A stretch of 64,000 nucleotides of DNA from Achatina immaculata (GCA_009760885.1 CM019713.1:6942266-7006265), one strand, 5' to 3'. Counted from the stretch's first letter, positions 24,437 to 35,920 are shown. Notes: generated from the sequence alone by a model not told the origin. Numbers and translations are program-made.

Positions 24437-24587
24437 AGGACACAAACACTTTCAACCGGCACCATAAGTAGCTAGGTGCCCATTTCTGCAGATGGGTGAC
24501 TTGAACGTTTCCAGTTAAAACTCAACCACTGACCTTCGCATGAAAGACAAGCACATTAACCACTGCGTCACTCAGGAGCTCGTTCTG
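24437..24587 (-). mobile_element. tRNA-derived SINE 5' half, duplicated copy
   Basis: Copy of 22110-22262 with a few substitutions (tgcagatgggtgac against tacagatagatgac). Confidence 0.65.
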
Positions 24588-24670
24588 TACTAGAGCTATC
24601 ATAAAATATGAAAGAACTCTCCAAATCGCCTATCATTCTCAGCGGAAGCTGGTGGCATGTTATACAGTAT

Positions 24671-24860
24671 ATCCATCCATCCATCCATCCATCCACCTAT
24701 CCATCCACCCATCCATCCATCCATCCACCCATCCATCCACCCATCCATCCACCCATCCATCCATCCATCCACCCATCCATCCATCCATCCACCTATCCAC
24801 CCACCCACCCATCCATCCATCCATCCATCCATCCATCCATCCATCCTTCCATCCTTCCTT
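24671..24860 (-). repeat. (CCAT)n tract, duplicated LINE E tail
   Basis: Same role as 22352-22535, but with a different number and order of CCAC variants, showing independent slippage after duplication. Confidence 0.8.
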
Positions 24861-25115
24861 GGTTTGTGATCGGCTAACCAATTACCGCCCAGTACGCCCT
24901 GTGGCGTCTTGTAAGGAAGCAACAAATTCTCTCCACCTTTCACGGTCTGCAGCCAGCTTTTATGTTGTGCCCCAGATGTGCTGCATGCTGCTCACTTCTA
25001 CAGTTCTCTGCCAGGTAGTCTTTTGTCAGCCTCTCCTTTTTCTCTCGGGTGTCCGTCGCATGATTGTTTTAGCGTTGTTGCTGGTGTGTCCACGGAGCCC
25101 ATTTAGCATGGAGAT
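24861..25115 (-). mobile_element. LINE E, antisense 3' end
   Basis: The minus strand encodes a terminal LINE motif reading approximately [12 protein letters not shown], then ends through acaggg into the (GGAT)n tail. The sense-strand relative is at 33345-33450 (gcagaccgtgagaggtggaa). The family is known here only from its 3' end. Confidence 0.65.
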
Positions 25116-25650
25116 CTTCTTCTTCTTCTTCTTCTGCTTGCTGCAGATAAAGTTCTCTTCCATTCCTAATCTTCTCTCTCCAGATGGTAGTACCAATTTA
25201 AAAAAAAAATCTCTTCTATGTTGTCTTTCCATCACTGTCTTGGTCTGCCCCTTGGTCATATTTCCCTCATCTCTTGTGCAAACATAATTTTCGTTTGTCT
25301 GTTCTCTCCCATTTTTTTCTTTTTTGGCCTAACCAGCGTAGTTTTTTTCAGTTTCGAGACATTTATAATTAGTTGGGATTTAGATAAGCTGTTCAGTTCA
25401 CCGTTCTTTCTAGCTCTCCACTCTGCACTGTTGGTATCTTTTATGGGGCCAAAGATTCTTCTTAGGTTCTAATATCTGCAATTGTTGTTCATCTTTCTTT
25501 GTTGTACTCCACGTTTCTGATCCACACATGACGGCTGGTCTTATTATACTTTTGTAGCTTGTTATTTTGGTGTTTTTAGACAGGATTTTGGATTTTAACA
25601 GGTGTTGCAAGGCAAGGCATATTTTATAATCTCTAATATACCAATACACT
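25116..25650 (-). mobile_element. Antisense LINE RT C-terminal fragment
   Basis: The minus strand gives KNTKITSYKSIIRPAVMCGS, then ETWSTTKKDEQQLQILE and a frameshifted FGPIKDTN-like block. This is the post-palm region of a non-LTR reverse transcriptase (RPAVxYGSETW motif). Confidence 0.72.
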
Positions 25651-26140
25651 ACAATTTATAATCTCTTATATACCAATATAATGCCCTGCAGAATTCCTAC
25701 ATGTCAGGTTAGAACAGTGTCCTGCCGTACACGGTTTACATTAAGGCAGTCAGCAATGACAGGGTCCAGTATCTGACGCCTGGGCCTGGTTTCTTTTACC
25801 TGGCTCGTGAAACTTTATCTGGGCATCACCTTGGCGAAAACGTCGAAATAATTTACTTTGGTGTACGGGTCAAGCAGAAGTGTGTCAGGCCAAACGTTTA
25901 CTCTTTAGTTTTAAAGAGAAACACTGAAAGAAAAATCAGGCTAGTGTGTGTATGTGTGTGTGGTTGGGAGAGGGAGGAGGGGGGGAGGGGGAGACAGTAG
26001 CACTGACCTTTTGTCATGTGAGGTGAGTGCACTTATTACTTTGCTAACCAGTCGCCCAGTAATGAATATTAAGGTAAAACAAAATGAAATGTGCATAATC
26101 AGACAGACAGACAGACAGACAGGCAGATTGATTGATTGGT
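25651..26140. other. Unannotated DNA with GT- and G-rich tracts
   Basis: No gene recognised. There is a short GT run near 25944-25962 and a G-rich stretch near 25976-25992, and a (CAGA)n run near 26100-26124. Confidence 0.4.
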
Positions 26141-26440
26141 TGAATGATTGATTGATCTTTATTTCCAAAGGGTTAATTAAGACTTGGGCACGCAGGCCCG
26201 TCTGACATTCTGCCCTTTATCGTACAACCTTCACTCTGTTCCAAACATTCTACAAATATTCTGCTCATATAGTCAATCATAACTAACATTGGAAATCTGA
26301 GAGACATAAAATGCAATTAATGTATAACATTCACATTTCACTCTTATCTATGCACTCAATACATAAAGTAACTACATTACATATATACATGACTACAGAA
26401 ACGAACTACATACATATATAAATGACTACAGAAAGTAACT

Positions 26441-26477
<37 letters not shown>
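26441..26477. repeat. (CA)n(TA)n microsatellite
   Basis: Compound dinucleotide run. Confidence 0.92.
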
Positions 26478-27800
26478 ACTATCTACCAAACAGAATTTTG
26501 ATACTATTCATAATAAACAATTCGGTGTCTGCAAGAGCAGTTTAGAATAACTTTTGTGAATCACGGAGACATGTAATCGACATCAAATAGCAAATAGATA
26601 TTGGAAGAGGATGTAGTTGTAGGAAGGAGTGTAGCTTATATTTTTATATAGAATGACAGACAGACAGGCGGACAGATAGGTAAATCAGTGGGCAGGTAGG
26701 TAAGCGGTTAGATGGGCCGACAGGTAGGTATAGAAAAAAAAATTATGGCAGAGAGTAACAGCATAACACCTGAACTTTTAACTGTGACATTGAATGAACA
26801 ATCCGTTACTATGTTTATAAAGTGCCTATAGCTAATAAATGTGCCAAGAGAAAACAAATAACAAGTTATCTTTTTTCCTTGATTCGCTACAGCTACGGAG
26901 ATACGAGTGACTTCCCCTTTGAGATAATCCCAGGAGAGCCCGAAAATAACAAAACCGCGGCTATTGTTGGAGCGTGTGTCAGTGTGAATAGATTACATTA
27001 AGGCAACCGAATCGCAACAGCTTGATAGTCACAGATATAACAGTTTATAGAAGTATGAATCGTGTTTGTGACCGGAGAGCTCTTGCCTTAGAATACACAC
27101 GTATTGATTGAGTACTCGCTGTCACGAATTGCTAGTGTGTTTGTAAAGCATTTGATTAGTTTAATTCCGCGCACAGCCTGGGTTGGGAAAGAATATACAG
27201 CTGGAAGTCACGTACAAACTCCACCGTGTCCGCTGCATTATAGGTTCTTTAATACTGCTATTTATATGTAACACAGATGGGCTGGCGGTTTATGAAAAAT
27301 GGATAGAGCTCAGTGGTAGATGCATCAAACATAGTAAATGTGAAATAAAGAAAAAATAAAAACTATGTTCAGTTTGTATTGGCAGACTGAAGAGCTTGGA
27401 AGTAGCTGAGAAAACTTGGTAGGCATCAGAAAAAAAACCATATAAGTGACAAATAAAATGAAGCAGGTCCTAGAACAGCCGAGAAAACCAGCTGAGGGCG
27501 ATGTTGTTGATGCCGCTAGATATGACAAGTTAACATATTCAACAGACTTCAACTGCTGAGAAATGACGAGTTCCCAGCTCAGATTATTGACTTATACAAA
27601 CAAAATAGAATCCCCCCAAACAGCGGACAATCAGTCCTTTAGAAATTCGGACCCTGAACGTTCAGTTTCGTAACGGACATAATCTATAACTGTCCGTAGC
27701 TTGTAGTTTGTAGAAACCGGTGAACAAGACTGGTAAAGAGTGTAATAAAACAGGTTTGGAAGCTGTCAGCAAAAAGACAGAAACAATGATAATATAAAAA
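26478..27800. other. Unannotated AT-rich intergenic DNA
   Basis: No coherent open frame longer than chance and no named element. (GACA)- and (GGTA)-type short repeats lie at 26655-26730. Confidence 0.4.
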
Positions 27801-28140
27801 AAAGAGTAAATATACCACAGCGAAATATGCTTTTAAATGGGAAGACCCCCACCCCAACACATCTAAATAAATTAAGTTGCCTCCAAACAACAGTAACAAC
27901 TGATGACAAGTGCACAAATGAAATTAAATCACGAATAGGCAAGACAAACAGCAGCTTTTCGTGGCGCGAAGATGAGAAGATGATATCCCTAACAGTGAGG
28001 AAAGGTGTATTTCAGAGCTATATAGAACCAATATTGCTTTATGGCTGTGAATGTTTAGGGCATCTTGCTCACAACCGAGAGGCCTACAGGAGAGCTGTTA
28101 GGAAGGCGAAGTTCCGCAAGGGACATGCAAATGGCTGACT
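27801..28140 (+). mobile_element. LINE D, sense copy with internal deletion
   Basis: The translation runs MLLNGKTPTPTHLNKLSCLQ, DDKCTNEIKSRIGKT, VRKGVFQSYIEPILLYGCEC, then jumps directly to GHLAHNREAYRRAVRKAKF and GHANG before the stop. The antisense D copies at 37.2 and 40.7 kb have a GHIKRHDNLEKTVLEG...RRRWLQDIVDN block before the terminal AYRRAV motif, so that block is deleted here. The end of the element is the first unit of the 68-bp array. Confidence 0.75.
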
Positions 28141-28680
28141 GACTGAGAGGCCTACAGGAGAGCTGTTAGGAAGGCAAAGTTCCGCAAGGGACATGCAAAT
28201 GGCTGACTGACTGAGAGGCCTACAGGAGAGCTGTTAGGAAGGCAAAGTTCCGCAAGGGACATGCAAATGGCTGACTGACTGAGAGGCCTACAGGAGAGCT
28301 GTTAGGAAGGCAAAGTTCCGCAAGGGACATGCAAATGGCTGACTGACTGAGAGACGTACAGGAGAGCTGTTAGGAAGGCAAAGTTCCGCAAGGAACATGC
28401 AAATGGCTGACTGACTGAGAGGCCTACAGGAGAGCTGTTAGGAAGGCAAAGTTCCGCAAGGGACATGCAAATGGCTGACTGACTGAGAGACGTACAGGAG
28501 AGCTGTTAGGGAGGCAAAGTTCCACAAGGGACATACAAATGGCTGATTGACTGAGAGACGTACAGGAGAGCTGTTAGGGAGGCAAAGTTCCACAAGGGAC
28601 ATGCAAATGGCTGACTGAGAGGCCTACAGGAGAGCTGTTAGGGAGGCAAATTTCCCCAAGGGACATGTAAACGGCTGACC
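28077..28680 (+). repeat. 68-bp minisatellite made from the LINE D 3' end, about 9 copies
   Basis: Each unit starts gagaggcctacaggagagct and passes through gttaggaaggcaaagttccg to ggctgactgact. The first unit is in frame with LINE D coding sequence. In the antisense D copies at 37.1 and 40.6 kb the same sequence is present once. Later units have gacgtac, ggaggc and missing ctgact variants. Confidence 0.93.
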
Positions 28681-28808
28681 AGTCACAGACCTTCTGACCG
28701 GCAGGGAGTGCAATAACTATCAGTATCGGAATAGCCATTAGGCATAACGGTCCCAGAAGGCTAAGTGTTGCTGACATATTTTGAAGTATTTTTGGTATCT
28801 AATACAGC

Positions 28809-29165
28809 TTCTTCTTCTTCTTCTTCTTCTTCTTCTTTCTGGAATTGCGAGCTGTTATTCTTTGCAGCAGACGCAGAAGAGATATCGAGGTATAGCATCG
28901 TGCCGGCTTGGGAGGGGGACGTGGCAGCAATTTTTTCGATCCCGGAGTGGAGGTGAAAATCAAAGATGTGGGATACTTCTTTAGCAGCATCCACCACCAT
29001 GGGTACTAAGGCGATTCCCGCGCCGTTTACCAAGCTAATTCTGTTACTGTGGGTACCAACGGAGAGGTTGGAAAGGGTCTTGGCCAGCTATGGTTCGCCA
29101 ACCCCGACACTAGCATGCCAGCTATGTGTGGCTGACTACCATCTCGAGCAGCGTCTTCCCCCCTC
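28809..29165 (-). mobile_element. SINE S, full-length copy with long (GAA)n tail
   Basis: The plus strand begins with about nine CTT triplets (the reversed tail), then ctggaattgcgagctgttat, and runs to the 5' end near the C run at 29161. Clear alignment with 13936-14265. Confidence 0.87.
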
Positions 29166-29239
29166 CCCCCCCCCCCCCCCCATGATTTGGACAGTCTGGC
29201 GAAGAGAGTATGAAGACATACTAGGGCAATTCACCGAGT

Positions 29240-29545
29240 GTCTGTAATCGTGAAAAGATTAAGATTATCTGATTTAGTGGGATGCACGTGCTTGAAACGA
29301 AACATTGCAGACTTGAGACGTCATCTATACCAGATGCTGAGAATTAGTACATCAGATCTATGTGCCTCCAGCAAAGAGAAACAGCCACCACATCACGTCC
29401 TCCGGAGCTGCCAGCTACACATCCCACTCAGGCAAAGGACTTGGCCATACCCCAGGTCCTTATTAGAGGAACTCCACGGCGATGCTGAAAACCTGAGACG
29501 AACTGCCGCATTTGTGAGAGAGATTGATGTCGATGTCTGAGCGAG
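29240..29545 (+). mobile_element. I/Jockey-like LINE C-terminus
   Basis: It encodes ADLRRHLYQMLRISTSDLC, VLRSCQLHIPLRQRTWP and ENLRRTAAFVREIDVDV before the stop. The order matches the terminal zinc-finger region of RNase H-bearing LINEs (LRxHLY..C....H.L..C...R...W...DLRxTAxFV), but one of the cysteine positions is not clear. It is a different family from the copies at 6.2 and 52.3 kb. Confidence 0.72.
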
Positions 29546-29639
29546 TGACGAAGGACAAGAAACGAAACAATCCATAAAGCAACACATCAAGACAATAAAA
29601 TATGGCATATTTTACAAGTATAAACTGACGTTTGTCAAA

Positions 29640-30060
29640 GACTTGAAGCAGCTTATTACAGATTACAATTGATGAATCTGCAGTGGTTTCAATTTCTCTT
29701 GTTGATATTACTTTTTTACTTTGTAAAACCAGTCTCCAATTTAAAAAAAAAAAGATACCTGGGGTTTCTCTAGGAAAACAAAGCCCTATGTTGTTTGCAT
29801 TCTGAGTTAGCTTGTTTATTTTATCTTGCATATCTTTGTGGCTGCTTGACAGTAGACAAATGTCGTCCGCAAAGTCAAGGTCCTCCAGCACTGTGTCAAG
29901 GGTCCATTGTAATCCTTTGTCTGATGTTGCCTCCTTCATTAACCAGTCTACTGCCAAGATAAATAATGTTGGCGATAGTACACATCCCTGCTTCACTCCT
30001 GTTTGTACCCTAAAGCTGCTGGAGGTATGCTCTCCACAGATCACTTTGCACTGAAAACCC
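29640..30060 (-). mobile_element. Antisense LINE reverse transcriptase fragment
   Basis: The minus strand reads FRVQTGVKQGCVLSPTLFIL, then LEDLDFADDICLLSSSHKDM and QDKINKLTQNANNIGL, the RT palm with GCVLSP and FADD boxes. It is truncated on both sides and the frame then leaves the family sequence. Confidence 0.8.
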
Positions 30061-30584
30061 TGCTCTATAGAGGCATAGAAATGTGAAGGAAGGCAGTATC
30101 ATTTCACATCCTTACGGCATGCTATGGGACATAGAATAGATGTCGTGGCGCGTGCTGCTATATACACTGTCAGGTTATCGTCAGCCCAGACAGAACATGG
30201 CAATTTTAGCATCGACTGTGAAACAGAATTTCGTCGACTGAGTTCGATTAGTTCTTATTGACTCGCCGACCACGAGAGAACACGGTAATTTTAGCATCAA
30301 TTGTGGAATAGGATCTCATCGATTTAGTTCGATTTAGTTCGTATTGATTTCTGTTTGCTGTAGCAATGCGCACACTCCGCGCGTTTATTTCGGTGACAGA
30401 AGTTTTAAAAAATCCAATCTTTTATTTCTTAATTAGATATGGGGGGGGGGGGGGGGTTGAGGGAGGTGAGGATGAAGAAGAAATAAAAGTCAATATTTTA
30501 AGGCCCATTTTCAGTAAACTTGACGCTGAGAAAAACACATAAAAATTGTGCGTGTTTCAACACGGAAATGGGAAAAGACTAAAC

Positions 30585-30855
30585 CAAGGGTGTGCAACTG
30601 ACGGACCGCAAGGCCCTCTTTATGCGGTCCACGAGGTTATTACGAAAGTGCAGTCTATTTGATTAAAATTGGTATTTCTTTTCTTCACAAAATGTAAAAC
30701 ATTTTAAAAATCCATAGAAGGCTAATTAAATACAATCAATTCCCCTTTACTTCATAACTGTCACATTTTCTCGTTTTTATGTATAAAAGTTGGCAAAAAC
30801 TACGGCCCGTCATTCAGTTTGGGCCTTTGTGGCCAGAAAAAGCTGAACATCACAG
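30585..30855. mobile_element. hAT-like MITE remnant
   Basis: The sequence gggtgtgcaactgacggacc and the matching gcctttgtggccag region near 30828 resemble the TGCGGCCC-rich ends of hAT MITEs. Terminal inverted repeats are too eroded to delimit. Confidence 0.4.
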
Positions 30856-31140
30856 GACTAGACCGTGCAGAGGAACCAGTGGCGTATTGTTACCGCGGCC
30901 GATTACGTCGACAAATATTGGTAGATTTAGCCACGAGAGAAACTTCTTAGCAAATTGATTCTCAGGAACTATAACATCTGTTTGATTCTGAGCCATCAAG
31001 AAGAACAAGGCTGGTCGCAGACCTTCTGACCGGCAGGGAGTGCAATAACTATCAGTATCGGAATAGCCATTAGGCATAACGGTCCCAGAAGGCTAAGTGT
31101 TGCTGACATATTTTGAAGTATTTTTGGTATCTAATACAGC

Positions 31141-31497
31141 TTCTTCTTCTTCTTCTTCTTCTTCTTCTTTCTGGAATTGCGAGCTGTTATTCTTTGCAGC
31201 AGACGCAGAAGAGATATCGAGGTATAGCATCGTGCCGGCTTGGGAGGGGGACGTGGCAGCAATTTTTTCGATCCCGGAGTGGAGGTGAAAATCAAAGATG
31301 TGGGATACTTCTTTAGCAGCATCCACCACCATGGGTACTAAGGCGATTCCCGCGCCGTTTACCAAGCTAATTCTGTTACTGTGGGTACCAACGGAGAGGT
31401 TGGAAAGGGTCTTGGCCAGCTATGGTTCGCCAACCCCGACACTAGCATGCCAGCTATGTGTGGCTGACTACCATCTCGAGCAGCGTCTTCCCCCCTC
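31141..31497 (-). mobile_element. SINE S, duplicated copy
   Basis: Copy of 28809-29165 created by tandem duplication 2. Confidence 0.87.
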
Positions 31498-31571
31498 CCC
31501 CCCCCCCCCCCCCATGATTTGGACAGTCTGGCGAAGAGAGTATGAAGACATACTAGGGCAATTCACCGAGT

Positions 31572-31877
31572 GTCTGTAATCGTGAAAAGATTAAGATTAT
31601 CTGATTTAGTGGGATGCACGTGCTTGAAACGAAACATTGCAGACTTGAGACGTCATCTATACCAGATGCTGAGAATTAGTACATCAGATCTATGTGCCTC
31701 CAGCAAAGAGAAACAGCCACCACATCACGTCCTCCGGAGCTGCCAGCTACACATCCCACTCAGGCAAAGGACTTGGCCATACCCCAGGTCCTTATTAGAG
31801 GAACTCCACGGCGATGCTGAAAACCTGAGACGAACTGCCGCATTTGTGAGAGAGATTGATGTCGATGTCTGAGCGAG
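31572..31877 (+). mobile_element. I/Jockey-like LINE C-terminus, duplicated copy
   Basis: Copy of 29240-29545 created by tandem duplication 2; the translation is unchanged. Confidence 0.72.
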
Positions 31878-31971
31878 TGACGAAGGACAAGAAACGAAAC
31901 AATCCATAAAGCAACACATCAAGACAATAAAATATGGCATATTTTACAAGTATAAACTGACGTTTGTCAAA

Positions 31972-32392
31972 GACTTGAAGCAGCTTATTACAGATTACAA
32001 TTGATGAATCTGCAGTGGTTTCAATTTCTCTTGTTGATATTACTTTTTTACTTTGTAAAACCAGTCTCCAATTTAAAAAAAAAAAGATACCTGGGGTTTC
32101 TCTAGGAAAACAAAGCCCTATGTTGTTTGCATTCTGAGTTAGCTTGTTTATTTTATCTTGCATATCTTTGTGGCTGCTTGACAGTAGACAAATGTCGTCC
32201 GCAAAGTCAAGGTCCTCCAGCACTGTGTCAAGGGTCCATTGTAATCCTTTGTCTGATGTTGCCTCCTTCATTAACCAGTCTACTGCCAAGATAAATAATG
32301 TTGGCGATAGTACACATCCCTGCTTCACTCCTGTTTGTACCCTAAAGCTGCTGGAGGTATGCTCTCCACAGATCACTTTGCACTGAAAACCC
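31972..32392 (-). mobile_element. Antisense LINE reverse transcriptase fragment, duplicated copy
   Basis: Copy of 29640-30060, same translation. Confidence 0.8.
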
Positions 32393-32917
32393 TGCTCTAT
32401 AGAGGCATAGAAATGTGAAGGAAGGCAGTATCATTTCACATCCTTACGGCATGCTATGGGACATAGAATAGATGTCGTGGCGCGTGCTGCTATATACACT
32501 GTCAGGTTATCGTCAGCCCAGACAGAACATGGCAATTTTAGCATCGACTGTGAAACAGAATTTCGTCGACTGAGTTCGATTAGTTCTTATTGACTCGCCG
32601 ACCACGAGAGAACACGGTAATTTTAGCATCAATTGTGGAATAGGATCTCATCGATTTAGTTCGATTTAGTTCGTATTGATTTCTGTTTGCTGTAGCAATG
32701 CGCACACTCCGCGCGTTTATTTCGGTGACAGAAGTTTTAAAAAATCCAATCTTTTATTTCTTAATTAGATATGGGGGGGGGGGGGGGGGTTGAGGGAGGT
32801 GAGGATGAAGAAGAAATAAAAGTCAATATTTTAAGGCCCATTTTCAGTAAACTTGACGCTGAGAAAAACACATAAAAATTGTGCGTGTTTCAACACGGAA
32901 ATGGGAAAAGACTAAAC

Positions 32918-33188
32918 CAAGGGTGTGCAACTGACGGACCGCAAGGCCCTCTTTATGCGGTCCACGAGGTTATTACGAAAGTGCAGTCTATTTGATTAAA
33001 ATTGGTATTTCTTTTCTTCACAAAATGTAAAACATTTTAAAAATCCATAGAAGGCTAATTAAATACAATCAATTCCCCTTTACTTCATAACTGTCACATT
33101 TTCTCGTTTTTATGTATAAAAGTTGGCAAAAACTACGGCCCGTCATTCAGTTTGGGCCTTTGTGGCCAGAAAAAGCTGAACATCACAG
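32918..33188. mobile_element. hAT-like MITE remnant, duplicated copy
   Basis: Copy of 30585-30855. Confidence 0.4.
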
Positions 33189-33344
33189 GACTAGACCGTG
33201 CAGAGGAACCAGTGGCGTATTGTTACCGCGGCCGATTACGTCGACAAATATTGGTAGATTTAGCCACGAGAGAAACTTCTTAGCAAATTGATTCTCAGGA
33301 ACTATAACATCTGTTTGATTCTGAGCCATCAAGAAGAACAAGGC

Positions 33345-33450
33345 TGGTCGCAGACCGTGAGAGGTGGAAAGAGTTTTGTTGCTGTCCTGCATGAGACGCC
33401 ACAGGGAGCGCTGGCCGGTGGTTGCTTGGGCGATAGCAGACAAAGGACAT
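33345..33450 (+). mobile_element. LINE E, sense 3' end fragment
   Basis: The segment gcagaccgtgagaggtggaa...gagacgccacaggg matches, in reverse complement, 24895-24955. Its end leads directly into a purine-rich minisatellite instead of the (GGAT)n tail. Confidence 0.65.
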
Positions 33451-33452
33451 GG

Positions 33453-33690
33453 ATGGAATCAAGAAGAGGAGAGTATCATTCAAGGAGATTTAGAATAAAG
33501 AAGAAGAGAGTATCATTCAACAAGGAGATTTAGAATCAAGAAGAAGAGAGTATCATTCAACAAGGAGATTCAGAATCAAGAAGAGGAGAGTATCATTCAA
33601 CAAGGAGATTCACAATCAAGAAGAAGAGAGTATCATTCAACAAGGTGATTAAGAAACAAGAAGAAAAGGAGATTCACAATTCCTGAAATC
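33453..33690 (+). repeat. About 40-bp purine-rich minisatellite, 5-6 copies
   Basis: Units contain aagaagaagagagtatcatt followed by caacaaggagatt, with decay at both ends. Confidence 0.85.
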
Positions 33691-34009
33691 GTATGCTTCT
33701 CTACCGATAAACCTTTCTGTTACGATTTAAGGACACAAAAGACCTGGATTGTTTAAAAGTTAAATGCCCATCTTCTGAGCAACTAACCATGCAGGTGACT
33801 GTAGTGTTCCAATGTTTGGTGAGAGTGAATTCCTAATCTTTTTTAAAAGTAGATTATTTGTCTTAAGGCTGGGCACGTAAATGTATCTTTTACAGGCGAC
33901 TGTTTCTGTGTTTTGAGATTGTTAGACAAGGATATGTAAAATTAGCTTCCAAAAGAGTGTAAAACAAAGAATTTTAGACACGTAAGGTAAATAAATCCCC
34001 GACTCCATG
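33691..34009. other. Unannotated AT-rich DNA
   Basis: Nothing recognisable seen. Confidence 0.4.
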
Positions 34010-34245
34010 TGTTAGGTCCGTATTTCCAAGACCCTTCGGCACATAAAAGGGTGGTGTGGTCAGCATCACGTCTGGTCGCATTTACCTTCCTAAATTTCTC
34101 TGGTACCCATTTTTAGAGGCTGGGTGGACCCCGGCGCCTTTCTGATGTGGTGGTACCAGAAAAATCACTACTGCTGGGACTTGAACCCGGTACCACCGGG
34201 TTAGTAGACCGAGCTCCTAGCCACTCAGCCAAGATCGCACTTTTG
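34010..34245 (-). mobile_element. tRNA-derived SINE, near full length
   Basis: The minus strand starts gatcttggctgagtggctag (A box) and, after a variable part, gtaccgggttcaagtcccag (B box). This is a class II, Ser/Leu-like head. The body with aaatgggtaccagagaaatt and gtgatgctgaccacaccacc matches the tRNA-SINEs at 52.9 and 58.0 kb. It is longer than a tRNA and fused to a SINE body, so it is not a functional tRNA gene. Confidence 0.78.
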
Positions 34246-34568
34246 ACACGAAAGAAAGACAAATAGCAACTGGTGACTGCTCGTTGAACTCCAGATTTTG
34301 ATTCCTTGATATTTTCACTGTGCTGGGTTCCAAACTGCGCGCTAGTTCATAGCCACGAGAGCGGTCTTTTATACTGAAACGAGGAAGAGGGGAGGGTTGT
34401 CCCGGCATCGCGCTGTTTCGGCCAGTCTCGGGCTTAATTAAAGCAGTGCTCCCGCTCCTTTCACATTAAACAAATGGGGACATGACACTCTATGTGTAGG
34501 ACATAAAGCTCCCCCCCCCCCCCAAACCCGGCGCAGAAAGTTTGTTTGCACAGCGAGGCACTCTAGAT

Positions 34569-34764
34569 CAATGATTCCCAACCTTTTTTTTTTTTTTACA
34601 TCAAGGGATCATTTTTGCAGCGTCATATAAGCTGCGGATCACCATCTTACATGAAATATAAGAATGTCGCAAATCCTTGTTTTTTATTCAGTAGATGGCA
34701 TTCCAAACTGATAACACAGCCGCGTACCACTTGTGGTCTTCGAACCATAGTTTGAGAGCCACTG
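34569..34764. mobile_element. hAT-type MITE with 8-bp target duplication
   Basis: The 196-bp element has ends caatgattcccaacc and, reversed, cagtggctctcaaac, the CAGTG-GTTCCCAAC type of hAT terminal repeat. It is flanked by ctctagat and ttctagat, 7 of 8 matching. No coding capacity. Confidence 0.7.
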
Positions 34765-34869
34765 TTCTAGATTACACCGCACATACTGAGCTCAGTCCAG
34801 CAAAATACGGGGCTTAATCCGAGTCACGGAGAGTGAAATGAAAATAAAGATAATGACACTGACAGATTT

Positions 34870-35600
34870 ATAACAGCACAGGCAATAAAAAAAGCATGAT
34901 GTTTAGATTTATAATGGCACAAGAAATAAGAAGCGTGAGATTTATACATTTAAATACAGATAGAAATAAAGATAGTGAGATTTATAATGGCACAGAAAAC
35001 AAAGATAAGGAGATTTATGGACATAATGGCAAACAAAATAAAGATCGTGAGATTTACAGATTTATACTAGCACAGAAAATAAAGAGCTGGAGATTTAAAC
35101 ATTTATAATGGCACAGGAAAAAAGAATACATTTATAATGGCAAGAAAAAAAGAAGGGTGAGATTTATACATTTATAATCATCACACAGAAAATGAAGATT
35201 TCGAGATTTATACATTTATAATCACACAGAAGATAAACAGCGTGAGATTTATAGATTTATAAAGGGACATAAAATAAAGAGCTCGAGATTTATACATTTA
35301 TAATGGCACAGAAAATAAACAGAGGGGATTTATATATTTATAAAGGCACAGAAAATAAAGAGTTTGAGATTTATACATTTATAATGGCACAGAGAATAAA
35401 CAGCAAGAGATTTATGTATTTATAATGGCACAGAAAAATAGCATATTTCTAGATTTATAATGGCACAGAAAAAGAGCATATTTAAAGACTTTATAATGGT
35501 CCAGAAAAAAGCATATTTATAGATTTATAATAGCACAGAAAAAAGAGCATGATATTTATAGATTTATATGGCACAGAAAATTAAGATTTCAAACCTTGCT
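34870..35600 (+). repeat. AT-rich minisatellite, about 36-bp units
   Basis: About eighteen diverged units of the form gagatttatacatttataat followed by ggcacagaaaataaaga. The right end of this array is duplicated at 38789-39055. Confidence 0.9.
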
Positions 35601-35699
35601 GATAACAATCTAAGGCTGGATTCATAGAAAGCAAAAGTTCGGCAATGTGAAAGGAATTCATGGAGGTTTCAAGTGATCAGGGGTACATATGTGCTGATC

Positions 35700-35920
35700 A
35701 TCATCAGCTTATCAATCTTCTCTTATATCTTATATTCTTCCCGTGCCGTTAAACGTCACGTAGGGCTCGCAAGGTAGTTCTCCATTTTTTCCTGTTTTCG
35801 GCGAGCTTTTCAACCTCATCAAGGGATTTTATGCCTATTAATTTGGCCTCTCTTAACAGTGTCCTCTTCAGAGTTTCCCGAGATCTGCCTCTTTTTCTTC
35901 GGCCTGATGTGTTCAATACT
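35700..35920 (-). mobile_element. LINE B 3' end, antisense
   Basis: The minus strand ends in NRHKIP/GIKSL-type C-terminal sequence, and the plus strand ttcccgtgccgttaaacgtc with ggcgagcttttcaacctcat matches 2790-2890 and 14910-15000. Only the terminal 200 bp remains. Confidence 0.7.

Larger units (their letters stand above)
22576..24900. repeat. 2.3-kb tandem duplication 1, right copy
   Basis: Direct repeat of 20249-22575, immediately adjacent. The join is cgccc|ttcatcttgac. The right end continues into LINE E (ccctgtggcgtc), the only intact version of that boundary here. Confidence 0.95.
28686..31017. repeat. 2.3-kb tandem duplication 2, left copy
   Basis: A block of 2332 bp repeated directly at 31018-33350. 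Both edges share cagacc. Apart from homopolymer runs (C run near 29161, G run near 30440) I see no difference between copies. Confidence 0.96.
31018..33350. repeat. 2.3-kb tandem duplication 2, right copy
   Basis: Direct repeat of 28686-31017. The right edge continues as gcagaccgtgagagg, i.e. in LINE E, while the internal junction reads gcagaccttctgacc. Confidence 0.96.

Noticed and set aside
22283..24943. Long frames reading HPSIHPS or GWMDGWMD
   Set aside because: Translations of the (CCAT)n tract in different frames.
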